Part shown: in pieces, positions 52,598-61,242 of the stretch | How positions within the stretch are numbered: the first letter of the stretch is position 1 | Layout: every line of letters begins with the position of its first letter | DNA from: Taklimakanibacter sp049323275 | Lineage (GTDB): Bacteria; Pseudomonadota; Alphaproteobacteria; Rhizobiales; Aestuariivirgaceae | NCBI GenBank assembly: GCA_049323275.1 | Contig: JBMOOM010000050.1 | Span: 28,340 to 92,339, forward strand | Length of the DNA stretch: 64,000 nucleotides | Reading direction: 5' to 3' | Notes under the pieces: generated by a model | The model's database searches: none | What the model was told of the DNA's origin: nothing | What the model saw: only the letters and a program-made list of their open reading frames with translations | Translations under genes and position numbers: made by a program

Positions 52598-54828
52598 TCG
52601 ACGCTTCGGAAAGGCTGGAAGACCGTCTGCGCAAGCTCGAGAAGATCAACCGCGCGCTGATGAGCCGCGTCGAGCGCTCGACGGATTTCTCCGGCAATGG
52701 CTTCTCCCTGTTCCAGACGGCGATCGTGCTCGAAGGCCAGGTCAGCGCGCGCACCAGCGATCTCAAGCGCACCTTGGAGGATCTTTCCGATGCCTATGCG
52801 CGGCTCGAGGATGCGCGCGACGAGGCCGAGACCGCCAAGCAGAATCTGACATCGGCGATCGAGGCGGTGAGCGAAGGCTTTGCGCTGTTCAATGACGCCG
52901 AGGAGCTGGTCCTGTGCAATGCGCCGTTCCGCGCCCTCCTGCCCGACATCGCGGCGTGGCTGGTGCCGGGCACGCCCTTCGTGCGCATCGCCGAATATTT
53001 CTCGCAGAGCCGGCATCTCGTCCTCGATCAGCAGCGCAGCGCCGAAGCCTGGCGCGCCGCCCGCATCGATCTCTTCCGCAAGCCGCATGCCGCCTTCATC
53101 CAGCAGCTGTCCGGCGACCGCTGGATCCAGGTCTCGAACAAGAAGACGGAGACGGGCGCCACCGTCGTCTTTCAGACCGACATCACCGATATCGTGCGCG
53201 GCGAGCGGCTCAGGCGCGAGCGCGAGCTCGACGAGCAGTCGCAGCTCCTGCAGGCGACGCTAGATCACCTGCCGCAGGGCATCTGCATGTTCTCGCGCGA
53301 CCTGCGCCTCAAGGCGTGGAATCATCGCTTCGTCGATCTCCTGAGCCTGCCCGTGCGCCTGGTCGTGCCCCTGGCCGGTTTCGACCGGCTATGGGACTGG
53401 GTCGGCAAATCGGTCTTCGCCTTCGATCCGTTGGGTGCCGGCAAGGTCGCCGCCTGGACGCGCAATCCCTCAGCCGACCTCGAGCCGGTCGAGCTGACGC
53501 GCAGCGACGGCACGATCCTGAGCGTCAGCGGCAATGTCATGCCCGATGGCGGCATCGTGGTGAGCTTCACCGACGTCACCGCCGGGCGGCGCGCCAGCGA
53601 CGCCTTGCGCGAGGCGAAAGAGACGCTGGAGGAGCGCGTCGAGGAGCGTACCGCGGCCCTGACCCGCGAGGTTCTGGAGCGGCGCGCCATCGAGGTCGAG
53701 CTCATCGACGCGCGGGACAAGGCTCAGGATCTCACCAAGAGCAAGACGCGGTTTCTCGCGGCGGCGAGCCACGACGTGCTGCAGCCGCTCAATGCGGCGC
53801 GGATCTTTCTGTCGCTCCTGAGCGGAACCGGGCTCGATGCGCGTCAGCTTCACTTCGCCGGCAAGGTGGATATGGCCTTCGGCTCGGTCGAGGAGGTGCT
53901 GGGCACGCTGCTCGATATCTCCCGGTTTGACAGCGGCAGCGTCGAAGCCAATATCGTGCCGTTGTCGGTGGCCGAGATCCTGACGACGCTGGCCGCCGAG
54001 TTCCAGCCCTTGGCCGACCAGAAGCAGCTCAAATTGCGCTGCGTGCCGACCGCGCTGCACGGCCTGAGCGATGCCAGGCTGCTGCGCCAGATCGTGCAGA
54101 ATCTGATCGCCAACGCCATTCGCTACACGGCGAAAGGCGGCGTCCTGATCGGCGCGCGCCGGCGCGGCGCGATGATCTCGCTCGAGGTCTGGGATACCGG
54201 CCCCGGCATTCCGGAGGACAAGCGCGACTTCATCTTCGAGGAGTTCCGCCGCCTGGGCCAGGATCTGCCCGATACGCCCAAGGGCGCGGGGCTCGGCCTC
54301 GCCATTGTGCGGCGCATCGCCAGGCTACTCGACCATCGGATCGAGGTCGTCTCCGAGGTCGGCAGAGGCTCGTGCTTCGCGATCGGGATTCCGGCCTGCG
54401 CCGCGCCGCAGCGCCAAAGCGGTCCGCAAGCCGCGATGGAGCGGTTGCCGGTGGATCTCGCGAGCTTCACCGCCATCGTCATCGAGAACGATCTCGTCAT
54501 TCTCGAAGGCATGATGGAGCTGCTGCAGGAGCGCGGCATGCGCGCCATTCCGGCGGTCTCGACCGGCGAAGCGCTGGAGACCCTGCAAAGCCTCGACAAG
54601 ACGCCCGATCTCATCATCGCGGATTATCATCTGGACGAGGGGACCGGCAGCGAAGCGATCGCCGCCTTGCGCGATGCGGTCGGCCATCAGATTCCGGCCG
54701 TCGTGGTGACGGCGGATCATACGGCCAGGGTGCAGGCCGAGATCCGCGACAGCGGCATCGCCTATCTGCGCAAGCCGATCAAGACGGCCGAGCTTTTCGC
54801 TCTCATTCACAAGGTGATTGCGGAATAG
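52594..54828 (+). CDS. PAS-domain hybrid histidine kinase (NahK-like)
   Basis: 744 residues, no membrane segment. N-terminal coiled coil (residues 1-90), two PAS domains (about 90-200, including SEGFALFNDAEELVLCNAPF, and 220-330, including LPQGICMFSRDLRLKAWN), coiled coil, then histidine-kinase domain with His393 in ASHDVLQPLN, N-box NLIANAIRYT, G-boxes DTGPGI and GAGLGLAI, and a C-terminal receiver with Asp677 in ADYHLD. This is the NahK order. The kinase core is very like that of the symporter-kinase at 32276. Third gene of the operon. Confidence 0.93.
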   Translation: MIDASERLEDRLRKLEKINRALMSRVERSTDFSGNGFSLFQTAIVLEGQVSARTSDLKRTLEDLSDAYARLEDARDEAETAKQNLTSAIEAVSEGFALFNDAEELVLCNAPFRALLPDIAAWLVPGTPFVRIAEYFSQSRHLVLDQQRSAEAWRAARIDLFRKPHAAFIQQLSGDRWIQVSNKKTETGATVVFQTDITDIVRGERLRRERELDEQSQLLQATLDHLPQGICMFSRDLRLKAWNHRFVDLLSLPVRLVVPLAGFDRLWDWVGKSVFAFDPLGAGKVAAWTRNPSADLEPVELTRSDGTILSVSGNVMPDGGIVVSFTDVTAGRRASDALREAKETLEERVEERTAALTREVLERRAIEVELIDARDKAQDLTKSKTRFLAAASHDVLQPLNAARIFLSLLSGTGLDARQLHFAGKVDMAFGSVEEVLGTLLDISRFDSGSVEANIVPLSVAEILTTLAAEFQPLADQKQLKLRCVPTALHGLSDARLLRQIVQNLIANAIRYTAKGGVLIGARRRGAMISLEVWDTGPGIPEDKRDFIFEEFRRLGQDLPDTPKGAGLGLAIVRRIARLLDHRIEVVSEVGRGSCFAIGIPACAAPQRQSGPQAAMERLPVDLASFTAIVIENDLVILEGMMELLQERGMRAIPAVSTGEALETLQSLDKTPDLIIADYHLDEGTGSEAIAALRDAVGHQIPAVVVTADHTARVQAEIRDSGIAYLRKPIKTAELFALIHKVIAE

Positions 54829-54833
54829 CGCGT

Positions 54834-55262
54834 TCAGGCCGCTTCGACGACCCGGATCTCCAGCTCCTTGCCGAGGGCGCGCACGGCACTGTCGATCTGA
54901 TCGAGCCTGGAGTCGTGATCGAGATCAAGCAGCCGATCCACCTGGGGGGCATGAATACCGAGCTTTCTGGCGAGATCGGCCTTTCGGGTTCCGGTCTTGA
55001 TCATGAGGCCGTAGAGCGCCAGCTTCGCGGCGATGAGGGTGGACAGATGGACATAGTCCTGGCCCCGCTTGGCGCGTGAAGGCTTGGGGATCTTCTCTCT
55101 GTCGCTGATCCGTCCCTGGATGACGGTTGCGATGGCATCGGCCGCTCTCAGCAACGCGTCAGCCTTGTTTTCGCCAAAGGTGACCAGTTCCGGGAAGTCC
55201 GGCGCCGTCACCAGAAGGGTGCCGTTGCTGTCTTTCTTGAGGGTAACGGGATAGCGCAGCAT
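54834..55262 (-). CDS. hicB: HicB-family antitoxin with C-terminal helix-turn-helix
   Basis: 142 residues from ATG 55262 (MLRYPVTLKK); the frame is open further upstream but that lies inside hicA. The N-terminal partial RNase-H fold (VTAPDFPELVTFGENKADALLRAADAI) is the HicB toxin-binding domain, and the C-terminus carries a helix-turn-helix (KADLARKLGIHAPQVDRLLDL) for autoregulation. Its ATG overlaps the ancestral hicA stop by one base, in the usual hicA-hicB order. Confidence 0.9.
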   Translation of the reverse strand: MLRYPVTLKKDSNGTLLVTAPDFPELVTFGENKADALLRAADAIATVIQGRISDREKIPKPSRAKRGQDYVHLSTLIAAKLALYGLMIKTGTRKADLARKLGIHAPQVDRLLDLDHDSRLDQIDSAVRALGKELEIRVVEAA

Positions 55263-55452
55263 TATCTTTCGTCCTTCAGATCGAGATCCTTCAATATCTT
55301 GAGCCACAGGCCTTTGCCGATCTCCTTGGCTCCTCCATGTTGCGGGAGGACTGATTTGAGATGACGCGCCTGACAATCAGATGGCCACCTTTTCCGGGCT
55401 CGAAGCTGCAGCCGAAACGAGCAAGAAAGCGCTTCGCTTGACTACTGTTCAT
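55262..55452 (-). pseudogene. hicA: hicA toxin gene, frameshifted
   Basis: The reading frame from ATG 55452 (MNSSQAKRFLARFGC) keeps the double-stranded-RNA-binding fold up to the catalytic His24 (GKGGHLIVR), then runs into an unrelated 20 or so residues and stops at 55291. In the neighbouring frame the missing second half reads SVLPQHGGAKEIGKG followed by LWLKILKDLDLKDER, ending at the TAA that overlaps hicB. A single missing base (or two extra) between about 55354 and 55371 explains it. Restored length would be about 60 residues, as in normal HicA. Confidence 0.85.
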
Positions 55453-55528
55453 GACTAGCACACCGGGGATGTTTAATAAACAGATGTGTTGTATTGTGCG
55501 TGGCCTGCATGCTGTCTCCGCGAAATTT

Positions 55529-58500
55529 CTAATGAAAGTCACGGCTCTTGATGAGCGCGGGCGGGGCCGTGTCGAACAGATCGCCTTGCCTGAGCGTGCG
55601 CAGCTCGACGGTGAGGTCGACGAAACGCTCGGCGACGACATGGATGACGAGGCCTTCGCGCTGCAGCCGCCCGCGAATGGCGAGGAACTCGCCGGTCATC
55701 ACCACCCGCCGGTTCTCCGCCAGCACCTGCGGCCAGACGATGATATTGGCGATGCCGGTCTCGTCTTCGAGGGTGATGAAGACGACGCCCTTGGCGGTGC
55801 TGGGCATCTGCCGCATGAGGACGAGGCCGGCGACGGTGACCTTCGTGTTCTGCTTCAAGGTCGGATCGCGATGGGCGGCCGTGGTGATGGCCCCGAGCCG
55901 GGTGAGATCGCCGCGGAAGAAGCTGCAGGGATGGGCCTTGAGCGACAGGCCGGTCGTCCCATAGTCGTCCATCACCTCTTCGCTGAGCTGCATCTCGGGC
56001 AAGGCGACGGACGGCTCATGGAAGAGCCCGTCCTCCATATGCGGCGCGAAGAGCGGCAGATTGCCGTCCTGCGCCGAGCCCGGGGCCTTTTCCAGATCGA
56101 TATCGAGCCGGCTCAGCCGCCGCATGGCCCAGAGCGCCTTGCGGCGATCGAGACCCAGGGAGGTCAGGGCATCGGCTTCCGCGAGCCGTTCCAGCGTGAA
56201 GCGCGAGACGCCGCTGCGCCGCGCCACCTGCTCGAGGCTCGAATAGCCGTTGCCGCGCTTGGCGATGAGTTTCTCTTTGACCTCATCCTCCTTGAGACCG
56301 GAGATCTGGCGGAAGCCGAGCCGCACCGCCGAGCGGTCGTCCATGGTGCCTTCGAGCGTGCAGTCCCAGTCGCTTTCATTGATATCGACCGGCAGCACCT
56401 CGACACCATGCTCGCGCGCGTCGCGCACCAGCTGCGCCGGCTGATAGAAGCCCATCGGCTGGCTGTTGAGGATGGCGGCGCAGAACACATCGGGATGGTG
56501 GCATTTGATATAGGCCGAGGCATAGACGAGCAAAGCGAAGCTCGCCGCATGGCTTTCCGGAAAGCCATATTCGCCGAAGCCTTCGATCTGGCTGAAGCAG
56601 CGCTCGGCGAAGTCCGGTTCATAGCCGCGTGCCGCCATGCCGGCGATGAATTTGCCGCGAAAAGTGCTGACCGTGCCGTTGTTGCGGAAGGTCGCCATCG
56701 AGCGGCGCAGGCGGTCGGCATCGTCATGCGAAAAGCCTGCCGCGGTGATGGCGATCTGCATCGCCTGTTCCTGGAAGAGCGGCACGCCGAGTGTCCGCTC
56801 GAGTACTTTTTCCAGCTCATCCGATGGAAAGCCCGGGCCTGGAGAGGGGTAAACGACTTTTTCTATGTCATCGCGCCGCTTGAGATAGGGATGAACCATA
56901 TCTCCCTGGATGGGCCCCGGCCGCACGATCGCCACTTCGATGACGAGGTCGTAGAATTTCTTCGGCTTGAGCCGCGGCAGCATCGACATCTGGGCCCGGC
57001 TCTCGACCTGGAACACGCCGACGGAATCGGCTTTCGACAGCATGTCATAGGTGGCCTTGTCTTCGTATGGCAGGTCGTCCAGCGTGTAATAGGGCTTGCG
57101 GTAGCGGATGCGCAGCATTTCGAGCGCTTTTCGGAGGCAGCTCAGCATGCCGAGCGCCAGCACATCTACTTTCATGAGGCGAAGGGCGTCGATATCGTCC
57201 TTGTCCCATTCGATGAAGGTGCGGTCATCCATTGCGGCATTGCCGATGGGCACGGTCTCGCACAGCGGCTTCTGGGTGAGCACGAAGCCGCCGACATGCT
57301 GGGACAGATGGCGCGGAAAGCCGATGAGCTCATTGGCGAGACCGACGGCCTGCCTGATCTTCTCATTGTCGGGATCGAAGCCGGCTTCCCGCACATATTG
57401 GTCGGGCATGTGGCTGCCATAGCCCCAGATGGTCTTGGCGAGCGCCGAAGTGACGTCCGGCGTCAGGCCCATCGCCTGGCCCACTTCACGGATGGCGCGG
57501 CGCGAGCGGTAATGGATGACGGTGGCGCAGATGGCGGCGCGCTCGCGCGTATAGCGTTTATAAATATATTGAATGACGTCTTCGCGCCGCTCATGCTCGA
57601 AATCGACATCGATATCGGGCGGCTCGTTGCGGGCCTGCGAGATGAAGCGCGAGAACAGCAGCTTGGTCGAGCGTGGATTGACCTCGGTGATGCCGAGACA
57701 ATAACACACGGTGCTGTTCGCCGCCGAGCCGCGTCCCTGGCAGAGAATATATTGGCTGCGCGCATAAGCGACGACGTCATGCACGGTGAGGAAATAGCGG
57801 GCGTAGTCGAGCTCCTCGATGATGCGCAATTCCTCGCGGATATTCCGGGCGACATCCTCGGGCACCTCTCCCTTGTAGCGCTTGGCCGCGCCCTTCCAGG
57901 TGAGGTCGGCGAGATGCTCCTGTGGCGTCTTGCCCGGCGGCACCGGCTCGTCCGGATATTCATATTTGAGATCGTCCAGAGAGAGGCGGCAGCGCGCGGC
58001 GATTTCGGCGCTGCGCTGGACGGCATCCTCATGGCCGGCGAAGAGATGCAGCATCTCCGCTTCCGATTTGAGATGACGCTCGGCATTGGCATGGAGCCGG
58101 AAGCCCGCTTCGGCGATGGTGCATTTCTCGCGGATGCAGGTCAGCACATCGCAGAGCGGACGCCGTTCCGGCCGATGATAGTGCACGTCATTGAGGGCGA
58201 CGAGCGGCGTGCCGTGCCGGCGTGCACGATCGGCGAGATGGGCGAAACGCTGCCTCTCATCGCCTCTATGGCGATGGATGGCGCCGAGAAAGACCCGGCC
58301 CGGCGCCGCTTCGGCGAGGCTGGCGAGCTGCGCCGGGAAAATATCGTTGTCGGACGGCAGCGCGATCAGCATCTGGCCGTCGCTCGCGGCGCAGATCTCA
58401 TCGAGGCTGATATGGCATTCGGCTTTCTTGCCGCGGATATTCCCCGTCGTCAGCAGGCGGCAGAGACGGCCATAGGCGTCGCGGTCGGTCGGATAGGCGA

Positions 58501-58726
58501 GCGCCTCGAAACCGTCGACCGTGACGAGCCGCACGCCGGGAAGATACTGGATCTTGCGCTTCTTGGCTTCCACATGGGCCCGCACCACGCCGGCGAAGCT
58601 GTTGCGGTCGGCGAGGCCGATGGCGGCGAGGCCGAGCTCGTCGGCGCGCTCGACCATTTCCGGCGGATGCGAGGCCCCGCGCAGGAAGGAGAAATTGCTG
58701 GTGACGGCGAGCTCGGCATAGGCCAT
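55529..58726 (-). CDS. dnaE2: Error-prone DNA polymerase
   Basis: 1065 residues, the DnaE2 size. N-terminal PHP domain (AELAVTSNFSFLRGASHP), polymerase catalytic carboxylates in PPDIDVDFEHERRED, and a C-terminal OB-fold (TKVTVAGLVLMRQMPSTAKG). With ImuA and ImuB it makes the damage-induced mutagenic translesion complex. Starts nine bases after imuB in the same direction, so the three form one SOS operon. Confidence 0.96.
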   Translation of the reverse strand: MAYAELAVTSNFSFLRGASHPPEMVERADELGLAAIGLADRNSFAGVVRAHVEAKKRKIQYLPGVRLVTVDGFEALAYPTDRDAYGRLCRLLTTGNIRGKKAECHISLDEICAASDGQMLIALPSDNDIFPAQLASLAEAAPGRVFLGAIHRHRGDERQRFAHLADRARRHGTPLVALNDVHYHRPERRPLCDVLTCIREKCTIAEAGFRLHANAERHLKSEAEMLHLFAGHEDAVQRSAEIAARCRLSLDDLKYEYPDEPVPPGKTPQEHLADLTWKGAAKRYKGEVPEDVARNIREELRIIEELDYARYFLTVHDVVAYARSQYILCQGRGSAANSTVCYCLGITEVNPRSTKLLFSRFISQARNEPPDIDVDFEHERREDVIQYIYKRYTRERAAICATVIHYRSRRAIREVGQAMGLTPDVTSALAKTIWGYGSHMPDQYVREAGFDPDNEKIRQAVGLANELIGFPRHLSQHVGGFVLTQKPLCETVPIGNAAMDDRTFIEWDKDDIDALRLMKVDVLALGMLSCLRKALEMLRIRYRKPYYTLDDLPYEDKATYDMLSKADSVGVFQVESRAQMSMLPRLKPKKFYDLVIEVAIVRPGPIQGDMVHPYLKRRDDIEKVVYPSPGPGFPSDELEKVLERTLGVPLFQEQAMQIAITAAGFSHDDADRLRRSMATFRNNGTVSTFRGKFIAGMAARGYEPDFAERCFSQIEGFGEYGFPESHAASFALLVYASAYIKCHHPDVFCAAILNSQPMGFYQPAQLVRDAREHGVEVLPVDINESDWDCTLEGTMDDRSAVRLGFRQISGLKEDEVKEKLIAKRGNGYSSLEQVARRSGVSRFTLERLAEADALTSLGLDRRKALWAMRRLSRLDIDLEKAPGSAQDGNLPLFAPHMEDGLFHEPSVALPEMQLSEEVMDDYGTTGLSLKAHPCSFFRGDLTRLGAITTAAHRDPTLKQNTKVTVAGLVLMRQMPSTAKGVVFITLEDETGIANIIVWPQVLAENRRVVMTGEFLAIRGRLQREGLVIHVVAERFVDLTVELRTLRQGDLFDTAPPALIKSRDFH

Positions 58727-58735
58727 GGCCGCAGC

Positions 58736-60283
58736 TCACGCGAAAAGACCATGGACGAACCAGCGCGGCGCATCGGTCTCGCGTCCATAAAGACCGTCGC
58801 GATAGAGCCAGAAGCGCTGCCCGGCCATGTTCTCGACGCAATAATAATCGCGCGTCAGTGCGAAGGCGCTGCTGCGCCACCATTCGGGCGCGATGCGTTC
58901 GGGGCCGAGGGCCGTGGTGACGTCATGCAGCTTGCCGCGCCAGCGGAAGCGTCGCGGCGGTCCGTCGGGGATGAGCGCCGTGACGTCCGCGGGCTCTGCC
59001 TGAGCCAGAAGCAGAGGCGGGCGGCCGCGTTCCATGTCATGAGGCCAGCTCGTTGCCGCGTTGTCCACTTTGATTTCAGCGCGCTCCGGAATATGGCTTT
59101 CGACCGGCTTGATGTGCCGCACGCTGCCGGCGCCGAGGCGCTGGCGCAGCGCATCGACAAGGCGCGCTTGAGCTTTTGTATCGTCCTGGTTGTCAGAAGG
59201 TGAAGCGAGATCGCCTTGCTCGTTCCGCAGAGGCTCGGCGGAGGTGACCGAGAGGCTGATACAGTCGAAACCGAATCCCGCTTCGAGCCCGCGCGTCAGG
59301 CTGTCGAGCTTGAGGGTGATGAGACGCGTGACATGGGCGGGATCGCGCGTCGGCGCCGCAAGTCCGAGATCGAGCTGCCGCATGTCGCCGTCGACGCGAT
59401 AAAGGCCGAGCCGCAAGGACCGGATGCCGACACCGTCCCGTTCGAGGATGGGAATGAGATTTTCCATCAATTTGCGCGCGGTGGCGACGACGATCTCTTG
59501 CGTGAAGATCGGGTCGAGAAAGGAGCGCCGCGCATCATAGACAGGGGGTGGTTTTATATAATGGAGAGCCTCCGGCCGTGCGCCCAACGCCTGGTCGAGG
59601 CGGGTAAGCAATTCCTTCTCGAAACGCGCCGCGAAAGGAGCACGCGGCGCATCGATCAGCATGCCGATGCGCTTGAAGCCGAGGCGGTGCAGGGCTTCAT
59701 GGGTGTCGGCGCCGAGGCGCAAAGCCTTGATGGGCAGGGGCTTCAGCGCGTCTTTTTCCTGTCCTTCCGGCAAAACGAAGGGCAGGGCCGAGGCATGATG
59801 CGACAGCGCCCAGGCGGCGCCCGGCGTGCCGGCGATGGCGCAGCGTGCGGTGAGGCCGAATTTGCGCAGGCGTTTGACGATATCCTTGAGGAGCGCCGCC
59901 TCGCCACCGAAGAGATGTGAAGCTCCCGTGATGTCGAGGAAGAAGCCGTCACTGCCATTCTCCGGGCCCCAGGGCGCGACGGAGGGCGCATAACGCGTCG
60001 CCCACAAAGCCAGGCGGCGCAAGGCGCGCGCGTCCCTGTCGGCCTCGAGAGGTCGCGCCTGCAAAAGGCCGCCGGCCTTGGCGCGCGCATCGCTCAGACC
60101 CTGGCCGGCGAAGAGACCGATCTTCTCGGCGGGCGGATTCGTGGCGGCGATGCGCGGACCGCCCGACGCATCGACGGTCAGGACGAAAGGCCGGTCAGGC
60201 GCTATATCGCCCGATGGGGGCTGCGCCGTCAGGAAGCGCAGGATCGGCCATCGCGGCAGAAAGACTGAAACGATGCGACGCAT
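58736..60283 (-). CDS. imuB: ImuB, inactive Y-family polymerase-like mutasome subunit
   Basis: 515 residues from ATG 60283 (MRRIVSVFLPRWPILRF), chosen because ImuB proteins begin there; it overlaps the end of imuA by 89 bases. The palm and finger regions of Y-family polymerases are recognisable (FLDITGASHLFGGEAALL, RLGADTHEALHRLG) but the N-terminal catalytic acid motif is absent, as expected for ImuB, which works as an adaptor to the beta clamp. Confidence 0.93.
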   Translation of the reverse strand: MRRIVSVFLPRWPILRFLTAQPPSGDIAPDRPFVLTVDASGGPRIAATNPPAEKIGLFAGQGLSDARAKAGGLLQARPLEADRDARALRRLALWATRYAPSVAPWGPENGSDGFFLDITGASHLFGGEAALLKDIVKRLRKFGLTARCAIAGTPGAAWALSHHASALPFVLPEGQEKDALKPLPIKALRLGADTHEALHRLGFKRIGMLIDAPRAPFAARFEKELLTRLDQALGARPEALHYIKPPPVYDARRSFLDPIFTQEIVVATARKLMENLIPILERDGVGIRSLRLGLYRVDGDMRQLDLGLAAPTRDPAHVTRLITLKLDSLTRGLEAGFGFDCISLSVTSAEPLRNEQGDLASPSDNQDDTKAQARLVDALRQRLGAGSVRHIKPVESHIPERAEIKVDNAATSWPHDMERGRPPLLLAQAEPADVTALIPDGPPRRFRWRGKLHDVTTALGPERIAPEWWRSSAFALTRDYYCVENMAGQRFWLYRDGLYGRETDAPRWFVHGLFA

Positions 60284-60986
60284 GTGACCACTCCAACACC
60301 CACTCACCACTCGAACCATTGCGGCAGCGCTCCAGCGCCACCCGCCAGCTTGTCGCCTGTAGACCACCGGTCGCATCGCGCCGGGCCGGCGCGGAAGCGA
60401 CGCGCCAGCGCGTTTCGGCGGCGCTGGCGGCCGCCGATCCGGGTGGCCGCAGCAGCAGCAGCGGCCGCTTCGCCTCGCGCGCCGCGAGACTCAGGCGCTG
60501 GCTGGTCTTGAGATCGAAGTTCTGTGCGATGAGCCCGAGCGTGACGGGGACGGCGCCCGAGCGCAAAGTCTCCTCGATCGCCCAGAAGGCTTCCCTGTCA
60601 TGCTGTGTCTCGACCAAAGTGAGGCGGCCGGGATCGAGGCCGAGCGCTTTCAGCCCATGGCCGTAAAGCTGACCGGTGGCGGCGAGGCTCTGCGCCGAGG
60701 CAATGATGAAAACCGATCCCGAAGTGCCGAGCGAAGCCGTGAGCGCGATAAGAAAACCGAAAGCTGCCGCCAGGTCTTCGGGTATAGCGGCATGGACCTC
60801 ATGCAGGCTTTCGAGCGACAGACCTTGCCGGGGCAGGTTTCTGTCGAGCGGAAGCCTGAAGGAGAAGAACCGGCTCTTGCCCGTGCGGGGAAGAGGCGGG
60901 GTCAGAAGCTGGCGCAATTCCTCTAGGCTGGCAGGCTTTGTGGGCCGCCGGCGGGGAAGAGGAGAGGGCGCCGAGACAGGGATCAT
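60195..60986 (-). CDS. imuA: ImuA, RecA-like mutasome subunit
   Basis: 263 residues. N-terminal proline/arginine-rich part, then a RecA/SulA-like core (ESLHEVHAAIPEDLAAAFGF, GLDPGRLTLVETQHDREAFW). In Caulobacter-type cassettes it acts with ImuB and DnaE2 in induced mutagenesis. First gene of the operon; a LexA box lies 13 bases before its start. Confidence 0.92.
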   Translation of the reverse strand: MIPVSAPSPLPRRRPTKPASLEELRQLLTPPLPRTGKSRFFSFRLPLDRNLPRQGLSLESLHEVHAAIPEDLAAAFGFLIALTASLGTSGSVFIIASAQSLAATGQLYGHGLKALGLDPGRLTLVETQHDREAFWAIEETLRSGAVPVTLGLIAQNFDLKTSQRLSLAAREAKRPLLLLRPPGSAAASAAETRWRVASAPARRDATGGLQATSWRVALERCRNGSSGEWVLEWSHASHRFSLSAAMADPALPDGAAPIGRYSA

Positions 60987-60998
60987 CAGAAAAGACTA

Positions 60999-61013
60999 GA
61001 ACAGAGAAAGAAC
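60999..61013. promoter_or_regulatory. LexA SOS box upstream of imuA
   Basis: Exact match to the alphaproteobacterial LexA box, GAAC-N7-GAAC (GAAC AGAGAAA GAAC), located 13-27 bases upstream of the imuA start. It predicts LexA repression of imuA-imuB-dnaE2 and induction by DNA damage. Confidence 0.88.
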
Positions 61014-61242
61014 ATAAACAATACAGAAGAAGCCTGACGTAGAGGTCAGTTTGCCGCTCGAGACCGTTCGCTTTTGTTCACTCTTCCTGCCGGCGGCTCG
61101 CATCCCCCTTCGGGGGGCGAGGGACCTGTCGCGCAAACCTCTGCTAGTGCAATGGGTTAGTGCTGAAGAACGGGCGAGAATCCCCCATTTCGCAAAATTT
61201 GCCAGTATCTACCCAGTATCCGTTGGAGGTGGGGGAGAATGT

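Noticed and set aside
55451..59203. A 1250-codon open frame on the plus strand
   Set aside because: It is the antisense shadow of dnaE2, a clear family member on the minus strand; the translation has no motifs and arises from GC-rich codon bias.
61051..61240. tRNA or tRNA-like fragment
   Set aside because: Looked for cloverleaf stems and a TTCRANNC T-loop; only isolated hairpins are present.
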